Shown here: piece by piece, positions 1 through 33,954 of the stretch
How the letters are laid out: every line of letters begins with the position of its first letter
Numbering within the stretch: position 1 is the stretch's first letter
Assembly: GCA_013398295.1 (NCBI GenBank)
Contig: VZSF01001885.1
Span: 795,284-859,283, forward strand
Direction: 5' to 3'
Length of the DNA stretch: 64,000 nucleotides
DNA from: Chionis minor
Lineage: Eukaryota > Chordata > Aves > Charadriiformes > Chionididae
The notes under the pieces: generated by a model
What the model saw: only the letters and a program-made list of their open reading frames with translations
Told to the model about the DNA's origin: nothing
The model's database searches: none
Translations under genes and position numbers: made by a program

Positions 1-3000
1 CTCTCCCTTTTGCTTGTGGGGAAGACAAGTGACACTTACCCAGTCTGCTCCTCAGGATCTCAGCTGTGCAAAGACTTCATGTGGTGGCACAAGGATCTTT
101 CTTTATCTTTAAACCTTTTATAAATGCACCCTATTTGGAGAAGGGCACAACCCTACAGTGTGAAAAGAAACAGGCAGTCTCTGGGAACTGACATCATGCT
201 GCAGTTCAGAGACCAGAAGACCAAAGCCAGAGATGACTTAATTCTCCTGAATGGATAAAGGATGGGTCACTCAAACTTCTTGATGATCTGCCTCAGTTCT
301 GTGTATGGATTGTGGTATCTGGTTCCGTAGAAATAACATGATGGCCTGTTTGTTCCTGGCTCAAAGGTGTAGCTCTTATTTCAAAGCAAGGAATGGAGAC
401 ACAGCATGCGTGTGTGAGTTAACACCAGAATGAAGAATCACCTTCACACAGTTTAAAGTAGCATAGCATTTTGACGCAAGCTTCTTCACAATCTTGTGGA
501 AAGACTCACAACAACATATCTAGAGCCTGCCTGCCTTGCCTTCATGCTTGGTCCTCAGATTTGTAACACACAGGAGAGCATACTGAATTTGATGAGGATT
601 TCCCTAACCACCTGCAAACAGCGAGCCAGATCCTTATTTGAGGGTAGCATATCAGCTAGACCCTGCAGATATGGGATATGGTTACAGTGGCATTTCAGGG
701 GATTCACACAAACACATATGTGAATATGCCGGAACAGCATCATTGCTGACAGGCTTTTAAAGGCACTGGAGCCCTCTGCCGGATTACATGCCAGCAGAGG
801 CAGGATTTACATTGAGTTTCAAAGGTGGGACAATACTTTGACACAGCCACAAAAATAAATTCAGCAGCTCTTCATAAGACTGTAGCCTCGTGAATGTCAG
901 GAGAACCACAAGTTAGGGCATTTGGAGACAGAGAGCTTGGGACACAGTGTACTAGCATCGCAAGTTACAAAGCTGAAGATTTCTGAAAAAATTTGGAAGT
1001 ATTAAGTCCAGAGCATAAACTGAGGGACAAAGAGCAGGTCAGGTTGGGTTATGATCCTGCTCATGGGTTTAACATTTCATTCTTCCAGTGGCCCTGACAA
1101 CTACCAAGCGTTAACAGAAACCACGATAAACCATCTCACTTTATAAAAATGCCAAGGGTAGGTTCTGGAAACAGATTGCTTCAGTCTAAGTTTTGAATTA
1201 ATCTACTCTTGACTATATCACTGCTTCTCGATTTATTCCAAATACCATCATTATGAGGCTCCAAAGATAGCTGCCATTAGGTCCTCCCTTTTTCTGGATC
1301 TGGGCTTATTCAGATTACAAAAATGGGTCAGTGAAAGTCATGTTTTGATTGCACCTATCTGTTCTTACAGGAAAATGTAATAGGCATCACTAATTTAGTG
1401 AGTGGCTTCTGCCATGCTTTTTGTTTTGTTTTGGGTTTAGGGGATTTTTTTGATGGTTAATTCAGAAGTTAAGGTTAAGTTAGAATCTTCCCAACCCTTT
1501 CATTACCATTCGTAGAAGTGGCAAATTATCTGGCACATTACTCAGGGTGCTTCTGCATTGTTACAGCTCTGTCCCACCCAACCATGTGAGTGTAGGACCA
1601 GCAGAGAGGCTTTCCCCTATTGCATCTTTCTTCCTCATACCATACAAATGTGCTGATAGTAAAAGGCTTGCAGCCTGATTGTCCACCGATCCCTTCCGCT
1701 TGTATGACTGGGACCACGGGAAAACGTGGGTATCAGAGCACTGGAAGTTTTGAAGAACAATCTAGACAAAAATTTTCCTGGGATATTTCTGAAGGGCTGA
1801 GCCTGGTTTTGAGCTGCTGGTAGTTTAGATGACATCCCAAGAAACTTTTTAGCCCTATTTGCTATGACATCTTGAGAGCAGACTTTATACATTGCTTTTG
1901 CTGTCTTGATCAACTTCTCTCCTTTTAGCAAAAGAGATTAGCAACTAACAAAGGTAGTCCACGCACTGTGGTCAGGAAGATGGGTCACATCACACTTCTG
2001 TGGAGATACTGTGTGCAGCTGTGATGGCACAATATCGAAACACACAGTTATCTGTTTGCCTAGGACACTGCAATCAGTGCTCTGTGCACTGTCAGCTGAA
2101 AAGAAGACCACATCCCTGCAGACTTAAGTATAAGGTGTGCATCACTCCAAAATGTTCATGTAGAGAACCACATTGCAGCACTGGATGGGTTTCGACAAAA
2201 AAGCAGGTCATCTTCTCTTCTCTGCAGATTTCTTACAATTCCCACTTTTCCTTTGAGGTTTTCCTTTCAGCCTCTCCGTAAGCAACTGTCTGATTATGAC
2301 TTTTTCCCTCTTACTTACCAGTAAGACTATCATTCACAGCCTGCTTCCCACTTCTATCATGGGAAACTTAGCAGTTTCCTCCTGTCAGTGGAACATTTTC
2401 CCTGAACTGACAGTCACCTCCTTCACACCGCTTTTTTTCCCCACAGATGTCTAGCAAGGTACTTGTTTTGCATCCCAGCTTTTAAGTCATTTCTCCAAGT
2501 AGCCATTAATGTCAATAATGGGTATCACTTCTGTGCAAACCCAATATCCAGCCTTGCACAGGTTTTTGCCCTCTTGTTCATAGTTTAAATATGCATTCTT
2601 TTTTCTTTTTTTTTTTTCCCCTCAGAAATCAGTTTCTTCCAGGTCATGTCACCCATCACTGTAAACTAACATCGGCAAGGGCTTGTAGCTTCCTTTTTGC
2701 GGAGAAAGAGCACTTGACACAACGTGGGTACAAATGATACATTTCAAACACAGTGAGGTACTACAGCTAATAATGTGAATACTGAGTGTATCCAGTGTTT
2801 CAGAATAATCTTTACCTTTTTACATTAAATGTCTACTTATTTTAGCCATTTGGATTTGCTTTCATTTTGTACTTACATAGTTACTGATTATGTGTCGTTT
2901 AAAACTTGTATTTTCCATGCCCTGACTGTATTGCCCTGTTCTTTCTTGACCAAAATGTTTTACATTTTTTTCCAGTCTCATGAAAGTCATTCAAAAAAGA

Positions 3001-3400
3001 CCTTCCAGATTCTTTAGATTCCTTGAACTCTCCATGCTCCCCGCTGATACCAAGGTTATGCAGAACATGAGCATCAAAACAACATCCTTAGAATTTTGTT
3101 CTTTTTTGAATTTGCATTTTTGAATTGCAAATATTTTCCTTCTTCTTTAATATTTATTAAGCTGATCACTTTGTAATTGTAAGAATGTTTCATCCAGTGC
3201 ACAAGAAAAAATAAAAATAAATTTTATAGGATTAACTGACTTAACAGAATCCATGCAACAAAATAAAGGTGCTATACTTATTTGGGCATTGAGGTAGGAA
3301 GTCTGACGTAAACAAAGATATTTGGGATAATGGTAATAGAGACAGAACCACAGTACTTCTCAATGTTTTATAAGAAGCTATGGAAAAGAAGTAGTGTAAC
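1..3400. other. intergenic DNA, no gene recognised
   Basis: No open frame here shows protein similarity I recognise, and no splice-bounded exon could be placed. The stretch is moderately AT-rich with a T-run near 2600-2620 and plus-strand AATAAA hexamers near 854 and 3210-3222. In other vertebrates the gene beyond ACER2 is SLC24A2, whose 3' end would point into this region on the plus strand. The stretch could therefore hold part of a long SLC24A2 3' UTR. That is inference from synteny only; nothing in the sequence proves it. Confidence 0.4.
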
Positions 3401-3959
3401 TGTCAGCTGTCAGCTAGAATAGAGTTAATTTTTTCCTAGTGGCTAATATAGTGCTGTGTTCTGGATTTAGTATGAGAATAATGTTGGTAACACAATGATG
3501 TTTTAGTTGTTGCTAAGTAGTGCTTATCCTCAGTCAAGGACTTTCCAGCTTCCCATGCTCTGCCAGCAAGTGGGTGCACCATCTGGGAGAGAGCGTAGCA
3601 GGGACAGCTGACCTAAACTGGCCAAAGGGATATTCCACACCACATGAGGTGACACGCACTATGTAAACCAGGGGGAGCTGGCTGGGGGGTGGCAATTGCT
3701 GCCTGGGGACAGGCTGGGCATCAGTCAGTGGGTGGTGAGCTATTGCATTGTGCATCGGTCATTTTATATGTTAGTACTATTCTCTTTCTCCTTGTTCTTC
3801 TTTCTTCCTTTGCTGTCCTATTAAGCTGTCTTTATCTCAACCCCCAAGTTTGGTGGGGATTTTTTCCATTCTCCTCCCCATTCCACTGCAGGAGCAGGGC
3901 GGAGTGGTGAGTGAGCAACTGTGTTGTGCTTAGGTGCTGGCTGGGGTTAAACCACAATA
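3401..3959 (+). mobile_element. solo LTR of an avian endogenous retrovirus (ERVL-like)
   Basis: The element starts TGTCAGCTGTCAGC and ends GGGGTTAAACCACAATA. The expected terminal CA appears mutated to TA. It is flanked on both sides by GTAAC (3396-3400 and 3960-3964), a perfect 5-bp target duplication, which fits ERVL-class integration. Inside are a U3 followed by a pyrimidine-rich stretch and a CTATTAAGCTGTC segment (about 3819-3831), the position of an ATTAAA-type polyadenylation signal in the family. No gag, pol or env remains, so this is a solo LTR left by recombination. The family resembles an LTR common in many birds; the exact subfamily name would need a Repbase comparison. Confidence 0.85.
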
Positions 3960-5098
3960 GTAACTCCTTTGGTGACTTCTCAAGATAATCGGGACTATTT
4001 CAGTAGTCCATTCCAGAGTCTTGCAGAAGTAGGTGTAAAAACCAATGGAAGTTTGGAGAAAAAGGCAGGTTTGTGTGTGTTACAGCTAAGTAATTCCGTC
4101 AACTCTGGAACAGAAGCCTCTGGAACTCCTTCCGCGTGTAACTGGCTCCTTATGCTGCAGCTGGTACGAGCCAGAATCAAAGCCCATCCGGAATCTGAGC
4201 AGTGCTTTGGTCTCCTTCCTGGGTAAGTTCTCTGTTATTTTAACAACATGGTTCTTGAGGCAGCTTGTCTCAGAGGCCTGGCTTCCTCTACATGACCATC
4301 TGTCTTGCGCAGCTTGTAGGAAATTATCTCTGAAGCTCTTGCCTCTGTCAGATTTGGTCAAAATAAGCCAGGAACTCTGAAGTCATCAGAGAAATACAGT
4401 GGTACAACGATGTTCCCCTTGTTTCCATGGGAAACCATGTCAGTAATCTCCAGATAGAGCAGGCTGAATAACAGGATGATATATGAGCCAATCCACCAGC
4501 TGTTTTTGACATCTTGCCAACTACAGACAGTATCTTCAAGTGAGTAACATTCTTGAATTATAGCTGTGCTTTCACACAACAGTTATTTCAAGCCTGATCA
4601 CATTGGCTTATGGGGATCTGCAGATGTCTCAAAGAAGGTCTTTTACACGGAGGAAGTGGTAAAAGGGAAGTAGGATGGTAAAAGGGAAGTGGTAAAAAGG
4701 AAGTAGGGGCAGGTGCAAGGCCCTACAGCCATTATGTCCCTCCCTAAGTTGGGAGCAGTCTTTGGTAAGGAATACTGAAGATTAACACTTTGTTCTCCCA
4801 GTCGTATTCACTCTGACCCAGTTTTCCAGATTTGTGAAAATACAGGCTGCTCATTTTTAGCCATTTCTTGCTACTTGTCCCTGTTGATTCACGGGCTTGC
4901 AGTTTTCCAAGTATTTGCTCTACTTGCAAAAAAACCAGTTTGATTAGCAAAGTAGTATCTATTTCATTAATTAATGGTCTTCTAGTACTGCCTCCCTCCT
5001 CCTCTAAGAGTCAGAACTGCTGTTACCTGTGTGAGGGCGAAGTTACCCTTACTATCCTTCTAGGCATTATACTAGCAGCTGCGTTCTTCTCTTTAGGA
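3960..5098. other. intergenic DNA between LTR and CR1
   Basis: No coding exon was recognised. A short degenerate tandem block lies at about 4640-4706, built from repeats of a GGTAAAAGGGAAGT-like unit. The short open frames here have no recognisable domains. Confidence 0.5.
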
Positions 5099-7747
5099 AA
5101 GATGAGCCAGCAAGGTGAGGTGGTGGAGTTGCTCTTCAGAAAGCAACTGGAAGGTGTCCAGCTCCCCTGGGAGCAGATGAAGAGCAAGTCGAGAACTTGT
5201 GGGTAAGGATGAAGGGGCAGGCTCATAGGAGAGACATTGTTGTGGGGGTTTATTACAGGCCACCTGATCAGGATGGGGAAGTTCACAAGGCCTTCTACAG
5301 ACTGCTGACAGTCCCTTCACAGTCACAGGCCTTGGTTCTCATGGGGACTTCTATCTGCTGGGAAGGCTACACAGCTAGGAGTGTACAGTCCAGGAGGTTC
5401 TGCCAGTATATTGGTGATAACTTTTTGACTCAGGTGGTGGAGAAGCCAACAAAGAGAGGCGCACTACTGGATCTAGTACTCACAAACAAAAGAGGGACTG
5501 GTGGAGGACTTTAACGTTGGGGCAGCCTTGTCTGTAGCAATCATGAGAAGGAAGAGTTCAGGATTATGTGTAGTAGGCAAAAATCAACAAGTAGGATTGC
5601 AACTTTGGACTTCAGGAGGGCTAACTTTGATCTCTTCAAGAAACTTGGAGAAACTTGGAGAAATCCCATGGGTTAGGGCTCAAGAGGGTAGGGGAGCTCA
5701 AGACAGCTGATTGATATTCAAGTATCACTTTCTCCAAGCTCAGGATTGGTGCATCCCTAAGAGCAAGAAATCAGGCAAGGGAAGCAGGAGACCTGTATGG
5801 TTAAGCAGGGAGCTTCTGAAAAACCTCAAGGGGAGGAAGTTTACAGTATGTGGAAGAAGGGACTGGCCACTTGGGAAGATTACAAGAATGCCGTCAGAGT
5901 ATGCAGAGTCAAAATGAGGAAGGCCAAGGCCTTCTTGGAATTAAATCTGGTGAGGGATGTCAAGGTCAACAGGAGGGGTTTCTTTAAGTACATCGTAGGC
6001 AAAAGGAAAACTAGAGAGAATGTGAGCCCTCTGTTGAATGAGACAGGTGCCATGGTGACAGACGATGCAGAGAAGGCAGAGTTACTGAATGCTGCCTTTG
6101 CTTCAGTCTTCATTGCTCAGGCCAGCCCTCAGGAACCCCAGACTCTACAGGGAACAGGGAAAGTCTGGAGCAGGGAAGACTCTCCCTTGATTGGGGAGGA
6201 TCAAGTTAGAGAGCAGTTAAGTAAACGGCATATCCACAAGTCCATGGGTCCACGAGTGCTGAGGGAGCTGGCAGAAGTCATTGTTGGGCCACTCTCCATC
6301 ATTTTTGAAAGGTCCTGGAGAACAGGTGAGGTGCCTGAGGACTGGAGGAAAGCCAACGTCACTTCAGTCTTCAAAAAGGGCAAGAAGGAAGACCCAGGAA
6401 ACTGCATGGCAGTCAGCCTCACCTCCATCCCTGGAAAGATGATGGAACAGCTCATTCTGGGTGTCATCTCCAAGCATCTGGAGGAAAAGAAGGTTACCAG
6501 AAGTAGTCAAAATGGATTCACCAAGGGGAAGTCATGTCTGACCAATCTGACAGCCTTCTATGATGGCATGACTGGATGGATAGATGAGGGGAGGGTAGTG
6601 GATGTTGTCTACCTTGACTTCAGCAAGGCTTTTGACACCATCTCCCACAGCATCCTCTTAGGCAAACTTAGGAAATGTGGGTTAGATGAATGGATGGTGG
6701 GGTGGATTGAAAACTGGCTGGTAGGAAGAGGTCAGAAGATTGTGATTAGTGATATGCTAGTTGGAGGCCTGTAACAAGTGGTGTTCCCCAGGGGCCCATG
6801 CTGTGTTCAGTCCTGATCTGTATATTCATCAATGACCTGGATGAAGGCACAGAGTGTACCATCAGGAAGTTTGGTGATGACACAGAACTGGGAGGGGTGG
6901 CTGACACACCAGAAGGCTGTGCTGCCATTCAGTGTGACCTGGACAGGCTGGAGAGTTGGGCAGAGAGAAACCTAATGAAGTTAAACAAAGGCAAGTGCAG
7001 GGTCCTGCACCGGGGGAGGAACAACCCCATGCACCAGTACAGGTTGGGGCTGACCTGCTGGAAAGCAGGTCTGCAGAGAGGGACCTGGGAGTCCTGGTGG
7101 ACAACAGGATGACCATGAGCCAGCAATGGGCCCTTGTGGCCAAGAAGGCCAGTGGCATCCGGGGTACATCAAAAGGAGTGTGGCAAGCAGGTGGAGGGAG
7201 GTCATCCTCCCCCTCTACTCCGCCCTGGTGAGGCTGCATCTGGAGTACCAGGTCCAGTTCTGGGCTCCCCAGTTTAAGAGGAACAGGGAACTGCTGGAGA
7301 GGGTATAGCGAAGGGCCACAAAGATGATTAGGGGACTGGAACATCTTTCTTATGAGGAAAGGCTGAGAGAGTTGGGTCTTTTTAGTCTGGAGAAGAGAAG
7401 ACCGAGGGGGGATCTCATCAATGCTTACAAATACCTAAAGGGAGGGTGCGAGGAGTAGGGGGTCACTCTTTTTTCAGTGGTGCCCAGGGATAGGACAAGA
7501 GGTAACAGGCACAAAGTTGAATATAGAAAGTTCCATGTAAACATGAGGAGAAACTTCTTTCCTTTGAGGGTGGCAGAGCACTGGAACAGGCTGCCAGAGA
7601 GGTGGTGGAGTTTCCAACTCTGGAGACATTCCAAAACCGCCTGGAAGCCATCCTGTGCAACGTGCTGTAGGTGGACCTGCTCTGGCAGGGGGGTTGTACT
7701 AGATGTTCTCCAGAGGTCCCGTCCAACCCCTGTGATTCTATGATTCT
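5099..7747 (+). mobile_element. CR1 LINE retrotransposon, 5'-truncated and degenerate
   Basis: Translated segments match the CR1 ORF2 protein in order. An endonuclease part comes first (DIVVGVYYRPPDQD at about 5232-5273). It is followed by a 325-codon open segment at 5797-6774 with the reverse-transcriptase block VYLDFSKAFDTISHS, and then by the C-terminal region ([19 protein letters not shown]). The frame is broken several times. The catalytic box reads FGDDTELGG where CR1 elements normally have [10 protein letters not shown] few codons are missing after KSMGP near 6250. The copy ends in the diagnostic TGATTCTATGATTCT tail, so the 3' end is intact while the 5' part of ORF2 and all of ORF1 are absent. 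It is inactive. It lies just beyond the ACER2 polyadenylation signal, in the orientation opposite to ACER2. Confidence 0.93.
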
Positions 7748-7790
7748 CCCCAGACATGATATATCAAAAGGCAAACAATATTTATTTTGA

Positions 7791-7796
7791 ATCAAA
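7791..7796 (-). terminator. ACER2: distal ACER2 polyadenylation signal AATAAA
   Basis: The plus strand reads TTTATT, which is AATAAA on the ACER2 strand. About 44 bp downstream, in transcription terms, begins the tail of the CR1 copy. Any GU-rich downstream element would therefore lie in or beside CR1 sequence. Confidence 0.5.
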
Positions 7797-10700
7797 CGCA
7801 ATTTAATGTTGCAAAGTATTACATGGTTTCCACAAAAATTCAGTATACAGACTTTAACAGAGATGGGGGGAAAAAACCCCATCCCAATACCACTCCTTAC
7901 ATACTATTTGCTGAGTTTTTAGTGACTGTGATTTGGGCGTTTGCCTTCACTGAGAACTAAACATCCTTTCTTAAATAACCTAAAGTTTAACATTCAAGGA
8001 ATGATGAATATAATATGCCAATATACAGAATCTACACTATGCTCAACACAGTATTGCATCCCACTAATTAAACTAAAATACTAATTGAACCTAAGGACTA
8101 GGAACCCACTCACTTCCTGCCAGCAAGGAAAGAAAGCATTCCGGGGCTTTAAAACCTGAGGGTGCATGTATATCACTTTATACTCCAACACAATACGGCC
8201 ACTTGTGCGCATGTCTATTAATCTGTGTGACCAGGGAGGGCAGTGCACAAACCCCTCTGTATGCCAATCACATACGTCTTTGGGTACTAATGTTACTGTG
8301 AATGGGAGCCTTAGTTCAAAGTAAAATCTGTAAAGCTGTGAATCTGGTTAAAAACTGCACGTTTTTTTCTTTTTTGAAATAAATGTAGCTTTTGTCAGAA
8401 CATATAAGTTAATTTAATGTAAAGTGCAGTAGTTACATCTAAAAGCGGTGGGCTGCTGTTACAGTGGAATACTCTCAACCAGTTCTACAGTGGAGCTTTG
8501 AATATCAGACAGTGATCTTTGTTCACAGAATCTCCTATGAAGAATACAAAGGCTAAAGGCTAGTTAATAAAAATACAGGAGATGATTCTTGGCCTGTATT
8601 TGCATTCATTCACCTCTGCAATAGCTGAATACATTAGTGCCATTTTTAAAATTATAAAATTACTTCTTTGTGACCAGTCAGACTCTGTAAAGCAGAAAAC
8701 AGCAGTTGACAGCAGGTTGATTAGAGCCCTTTGAGTCAGAGCTTGCTTTCAAACAAAATATTCAGTAGGAGGTCTCCAGTCATTTTGAATAGTACATTAT
8801 GTCTGTCTGCAGTTACTAATTTCCTAAGCAATACTAAAAATAACTTATTCACTGTAACATAATAATTTAGTGAACAATATAGAAAAATCTTACTCAAAGT
8901 AGGACCATGTCAGGATCAGCAAACTTAGCTGGGTTCCAGCCAGCAAGACTATCTGTATAAGGATCTAATCATATGTATTTTAATACCTGAGAAGTGTTTA
9001 GAACTGAGCATTTCATAATTAGGGAGAGAGGAAGGAAAAGGAAAAAGCAGCTGTGTTTCAAAGAGTAACAAACATTACTGTATCAATTTTTACAAACAAG
9101 TTTCATACAAAAATTGTACAACTTTGTGTCCAAAAAACATGTTTCTCTCAGACAAATGTACTAGCAAATGGTATAAAAATGCATTGTTCCACTGGACAGA
9201 TTTTGCTGCTTTTATGATCTGTCAGCCAACCTGACAGTAGGCTACTTGCTTGCTTTGAAGTTCTGAAGAAGACGGTCCTATCTCCCACTAACAAATTTAA
9301 GTGTAACAGCATACACTTAGCACTTGTTTTCTAAGCATAAAGTTGAATATAAAAGTTATCTGAAAGTTAATTCACCCCAAAGTTCTTGTTAAAAGCCACT
9401 TTCCTAAAGATGATACTGTGCAGTGTACATTTCCACATCGATAAAAACCAAGTACAACATGAGACTTCTTAGCAAAGTACAGAGGAAATGGTATTTCCTG
9501 GTCTAATATTCAAAAAGGAAATATCACTTATTAATAAATGTGTACATTCAAAGCCTTAACCCACTTACAGTTCTGATATTAGGTGGAATGTAAGTAGAGC
9601 CTATTTTCTCCAAGACTGCAGCTATTAGCAACTACAATTGCTATTATCTGAAAAACATGCCTGCACTTTGCATCATTTTTTAAACAGACCTAGTGTAAAT
9701 TGCTTGCAAGAACCATAGTCATTCCTAAAACTCAACCTCAAAGTATAAAGATCCTTAAAACTAAATGGATCTAGACATCCCTTATGTTTACAAAACAGGC
9801 TGAAAACAAAAAGAAAATTTGAATCTACTAGTCTATTGTAAGAATGCAAGACTCGATGTCACATCTCATTGCTCAATGAAATCTAAGTCTTCAGCTTGGT
9901 TTTTAAGTGGTTATCTGCTTTTTTCCCCCCAAGTATAACTAGCAGAGCACTGGACTATTGTTCAGGTCACTTTGCAATGCATTGGTGAGCAGTTAACTCT
10001 CAAATTAGACGTACAGCTAGGCACCTACAAGTTTTTGTAGTGTAATCACACTGTCAATCAATGCTGACCTGAGCTTTTGCTGAAGTTAATGTTCACACTT
10101 CTGTGTGAGCTTCAACATCAAAGTCAAGACCAAATATGTCTGCAGAGGTAGAGAGGGCTTTCTGTGATGTTTCTGCAAGAAGGAAATAATGCAGCCTTCA
10201 AGCGTCCACAGGTCAGCGTAAATACAGAAAAATTCACAACCCTTGCACTCCTATTTAATTTTAGGGAGTGAAACTTCTGTAAGCTATTTCCACATTTACA
10301 CTGCCTAACTCCACTGATCCAGCTACCCAGCTGCAAATACTTTGCACTGGTCTCCTGCTGTACTTGGGGAAGCAACCACACACTCTGTGATCCAACGTGA
10401 CGCACAGCCAGACTCCCTGTGTTACTTGCCAGGCTGGGAGGAGCACGTGCTTCGAGCACACTCTTGTGGCCATGTGCAACCACATCAAAATCAGAGCCAA
10501 GAAGGACACAGAATGGCATGTAGGCATTTTGGACCGGCTTCTTTCGCAAAGAAGGCCTTAAGCCAAAAGTTACAAAAGAAGTGCATCAAACACCAAAGGT
10601 GACTGCCTGCAGAAACATCATTCCTTGACGCTGGTATTTGGGAAGAGCTTTTATCAAGAGAAATGCTACACGGAAAACGCAGTGCAAAACAGAGCCAACC

Positions 10701-10849
10701 AGAAAAGCTAGTGGTTATATTAGAGTTCAAGAGCCTCCACCTTCCTGCTTCCTCTCTCCTCTCCAAAGAGAGGAAAGAACACACTGACTCCTCTTTCTAC
10801 GACACCTGAAGTGCTGCATATCTTAGGAAGAAGATAAAATACAACCCTA

Positions 10850-10855
10850 TTTATT
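10850..10855 (-). terminator. ACER2: proximal ACER2 polyadenylation signal (candidate)
   Basis: A minus-strand AATAAA sits inside a short AATAAATAA run, about 70 nt beyond the ACER2 stop codon. If used, the 3' UTR would be about 90-100 nt instead of about 3.1 kb. Usage cannot be judged from sequence. Confidence 0.35.
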
Positions 10856-10923
10856 TATCATTATTTAAGTACTGTCTGTGCTGGAATGTAAATTGAAACT
10901 CCATCCCCAGTCCATGGCCAACT

Positions 10924-28003
<17,080 letters not shown>

Positions 28004-28560
28004 GGCGCCCGCCGCGCCTCAGGCCTGCGCGAGGTGAGGTGAGGGGCAGGTCCGGCTGCCCGCTCCTGCCGCCCGGCCGCGGCACACACAGGCTCCGCCC
28101 CGCTCGCCCCGGTGGCGGGGGCGCCGCTTCCCCGCACGGGCGCCCCGCCCCCAAGGCGGCGCGGGCACGGCACACGTTGACGCCGTTTCCTACGGCCGCC
28201 GCCGATCCCGAGTGTGGCAGGGCGGCGGCACCCGCCCGTCCGTACTCCAAACAGCACTTCCTTATCGCGGGAGAAGCTGGAAGGAGCAGCTTTCCCGCCG
28301 GAGGGAGGCAGGCAGCCACCTGCCGGCCTGCGCCCGCCGCCATGCCCACAGACCCCTCACGGCCCGCAGGGACTCTTTTCTCTGACCGCTTCGCGGGCGG
28401 CGAGGGCCGTACCCCTCCGCCTGCCCGCGGGAGCCGCCACACAGCGGAGCACTGCTCCGCCGCGGCCGGCGGGCAGAGGCGACTCCACCCCGCCCCTCGC
28501 CTGGCGAAGCCGCGCTCGCCATTGGCTAGCCCCGGTCACGCGGGGCACGGGCGGTGCCGT

Positions 28561-28570
28561 TCTCGCGAGA
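28561..28570. promoter_or_regulatory. TCTCGCGAGA palindromic core-promoter element
   Basis: A perfect 10-bp palindrome about 40-50 bp upstream of the RPS6 TOP start. This motif is a known element of TATA-less, CpG-island and often bidirectional promoters. Its position is consistent with a core element of RPS6, possibly shared with ACER2. Confidence 0.75.
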
Positions 28571-28609
28571 GTTGTTGGGTGTATGTGCGCGCTGCGGGCG
28601 GAAGTGCGG

Positions 28610-28640
28610 CCTTTTCCTGCGGCGGAGCGCATCGGCGAGG
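28610..28640 (+). promoter_or_regulatory. RPS6: RPS6 5' UTR with 5' TOP motif
   Basis: The pyrimidine tract CCTTTTCC at 28610-28617 lies about 30 nt before the ATG. This is the place and form expected of a terminal oligopyrimidine start, which puts ribosomal-protein mRNAs under mTOR/LARP1 translational control. The exact +1 (28610 or 28611) is inferred. Confidence 0.75.
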
Positions 28641-33471
<4,831 letters not shown>

Positions 33472-33520
33472 AGATGTACATGATACTGAAAATAAACATT
33501 TTTGTTTTGACTTTGAACAC
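33472..33520 (+). terminator. RPS6: RPS6 3' UTR and polyadenylation signal
   Basis: AATAAA lies at 33491-33496, only 20 nt after the stop codon, so the 3' UTR is very short (about 45-50 nt). This is usual for ribosomal-protein mRNAs. The exact cleavage site is estimated. Confidence 0.85.
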
Positions 33521-33954
33521 AAGACTTTCCAGTGCATATTGTTACTGGCTGTATCTTAGAGTAAATGGTAATCTAGACTAACTGCCTCACGTGGACCAAA
33601 CTGGGACCACATTCCTTGGTCTTGATTAAGTTCCTCTTTGAGAACTTGTAATATATATTCATGTCTCTAGTGAGATGTTCCAGTTTATAATAACCTTGTG
33701 TATGCGTGTGGATTTTTCTAGAAGCAGGACTAAACCTGTAATGGCAAAATCCTGTTTGGTGGTTCAGCGGTGCTCACAGGAGCTAAAGCTGATCTTTAGG
33801 AGCTGTGGGTAGAACTTGGTACTGTTCAGTGGTTAGTTTGGAGGATTTTTTTAACTCTCCAGGATAGTGTTTCCAGATGTGGAATCATGTCACTTGATGC
33901 TGAGTGTGTGATCAGTAAAATACAAAGCCTTCAGATGATTCTTGGCAGAATTAA
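33521..33954. other. intergenic DNA downstream of RPS6
   Basis: AT-rich spacer with no recognised feature. Confidence 0.6.

Larger units (their letters stand above)
7772..10923 (-). other. ACER2: ACER2 3' untranslated region (candidate)
   Basis: This AT-rich, ORF-poor stretch follows the ACER2 stop codon. On the minus strand an AATAAA lies at 7791-7796, just before the CR1 tail, so cleavage is placed near 7770-7780. A proximal AATAAA (within AATAAATAA) lies at 10850-10855, about 70 nt after the stop, and could give a very short alternative 3' UTR. The distal end is inferred from the signal and the base composition; no transcript evidence is available here. Confidence 0.55.
28004..28640. promoter_or_regulatory. 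divergent promoter region, ACER2 (left) and RPS6 (right)
   Basis: Only 637 bp separate the two start codons. On the RPS6 side an inverted CCAAT box (ATTGG, 28521-28525), the palindrome TCTCGCGAGA (28561-28570) and an ETS/GABP-type GGAAGT (28600-28605) precede the likely transcription start at C28610/C28611. There is no TATA box near that start. GC boxes (CCGCCCC near 28093-28102) lie on the ACER2 side. The ACER2 transcription start cannot be fixed from sequence. Confidence 0.8.

Noticed and set aside
1..3240. 3' UTR of SLC24A2 entering from the left
   Set aside because: Synteny makes it possible, but no coding end or other direct sign was seen, so it is not annotated as such.
4640..4706. GGTAAAAGGGAAGT-type tandem repeats as a regulatory array
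   Set aside because: Short, imperfect and isolated; simple local duplication is enough to explain them.
10124..10549. Minus-strand open frame of 141 codons beyond the ACER2 stop
   Set aside because: It lies in the ACER2 3' UTR candidate with no recognisable domain; chance frames of this size are expected.
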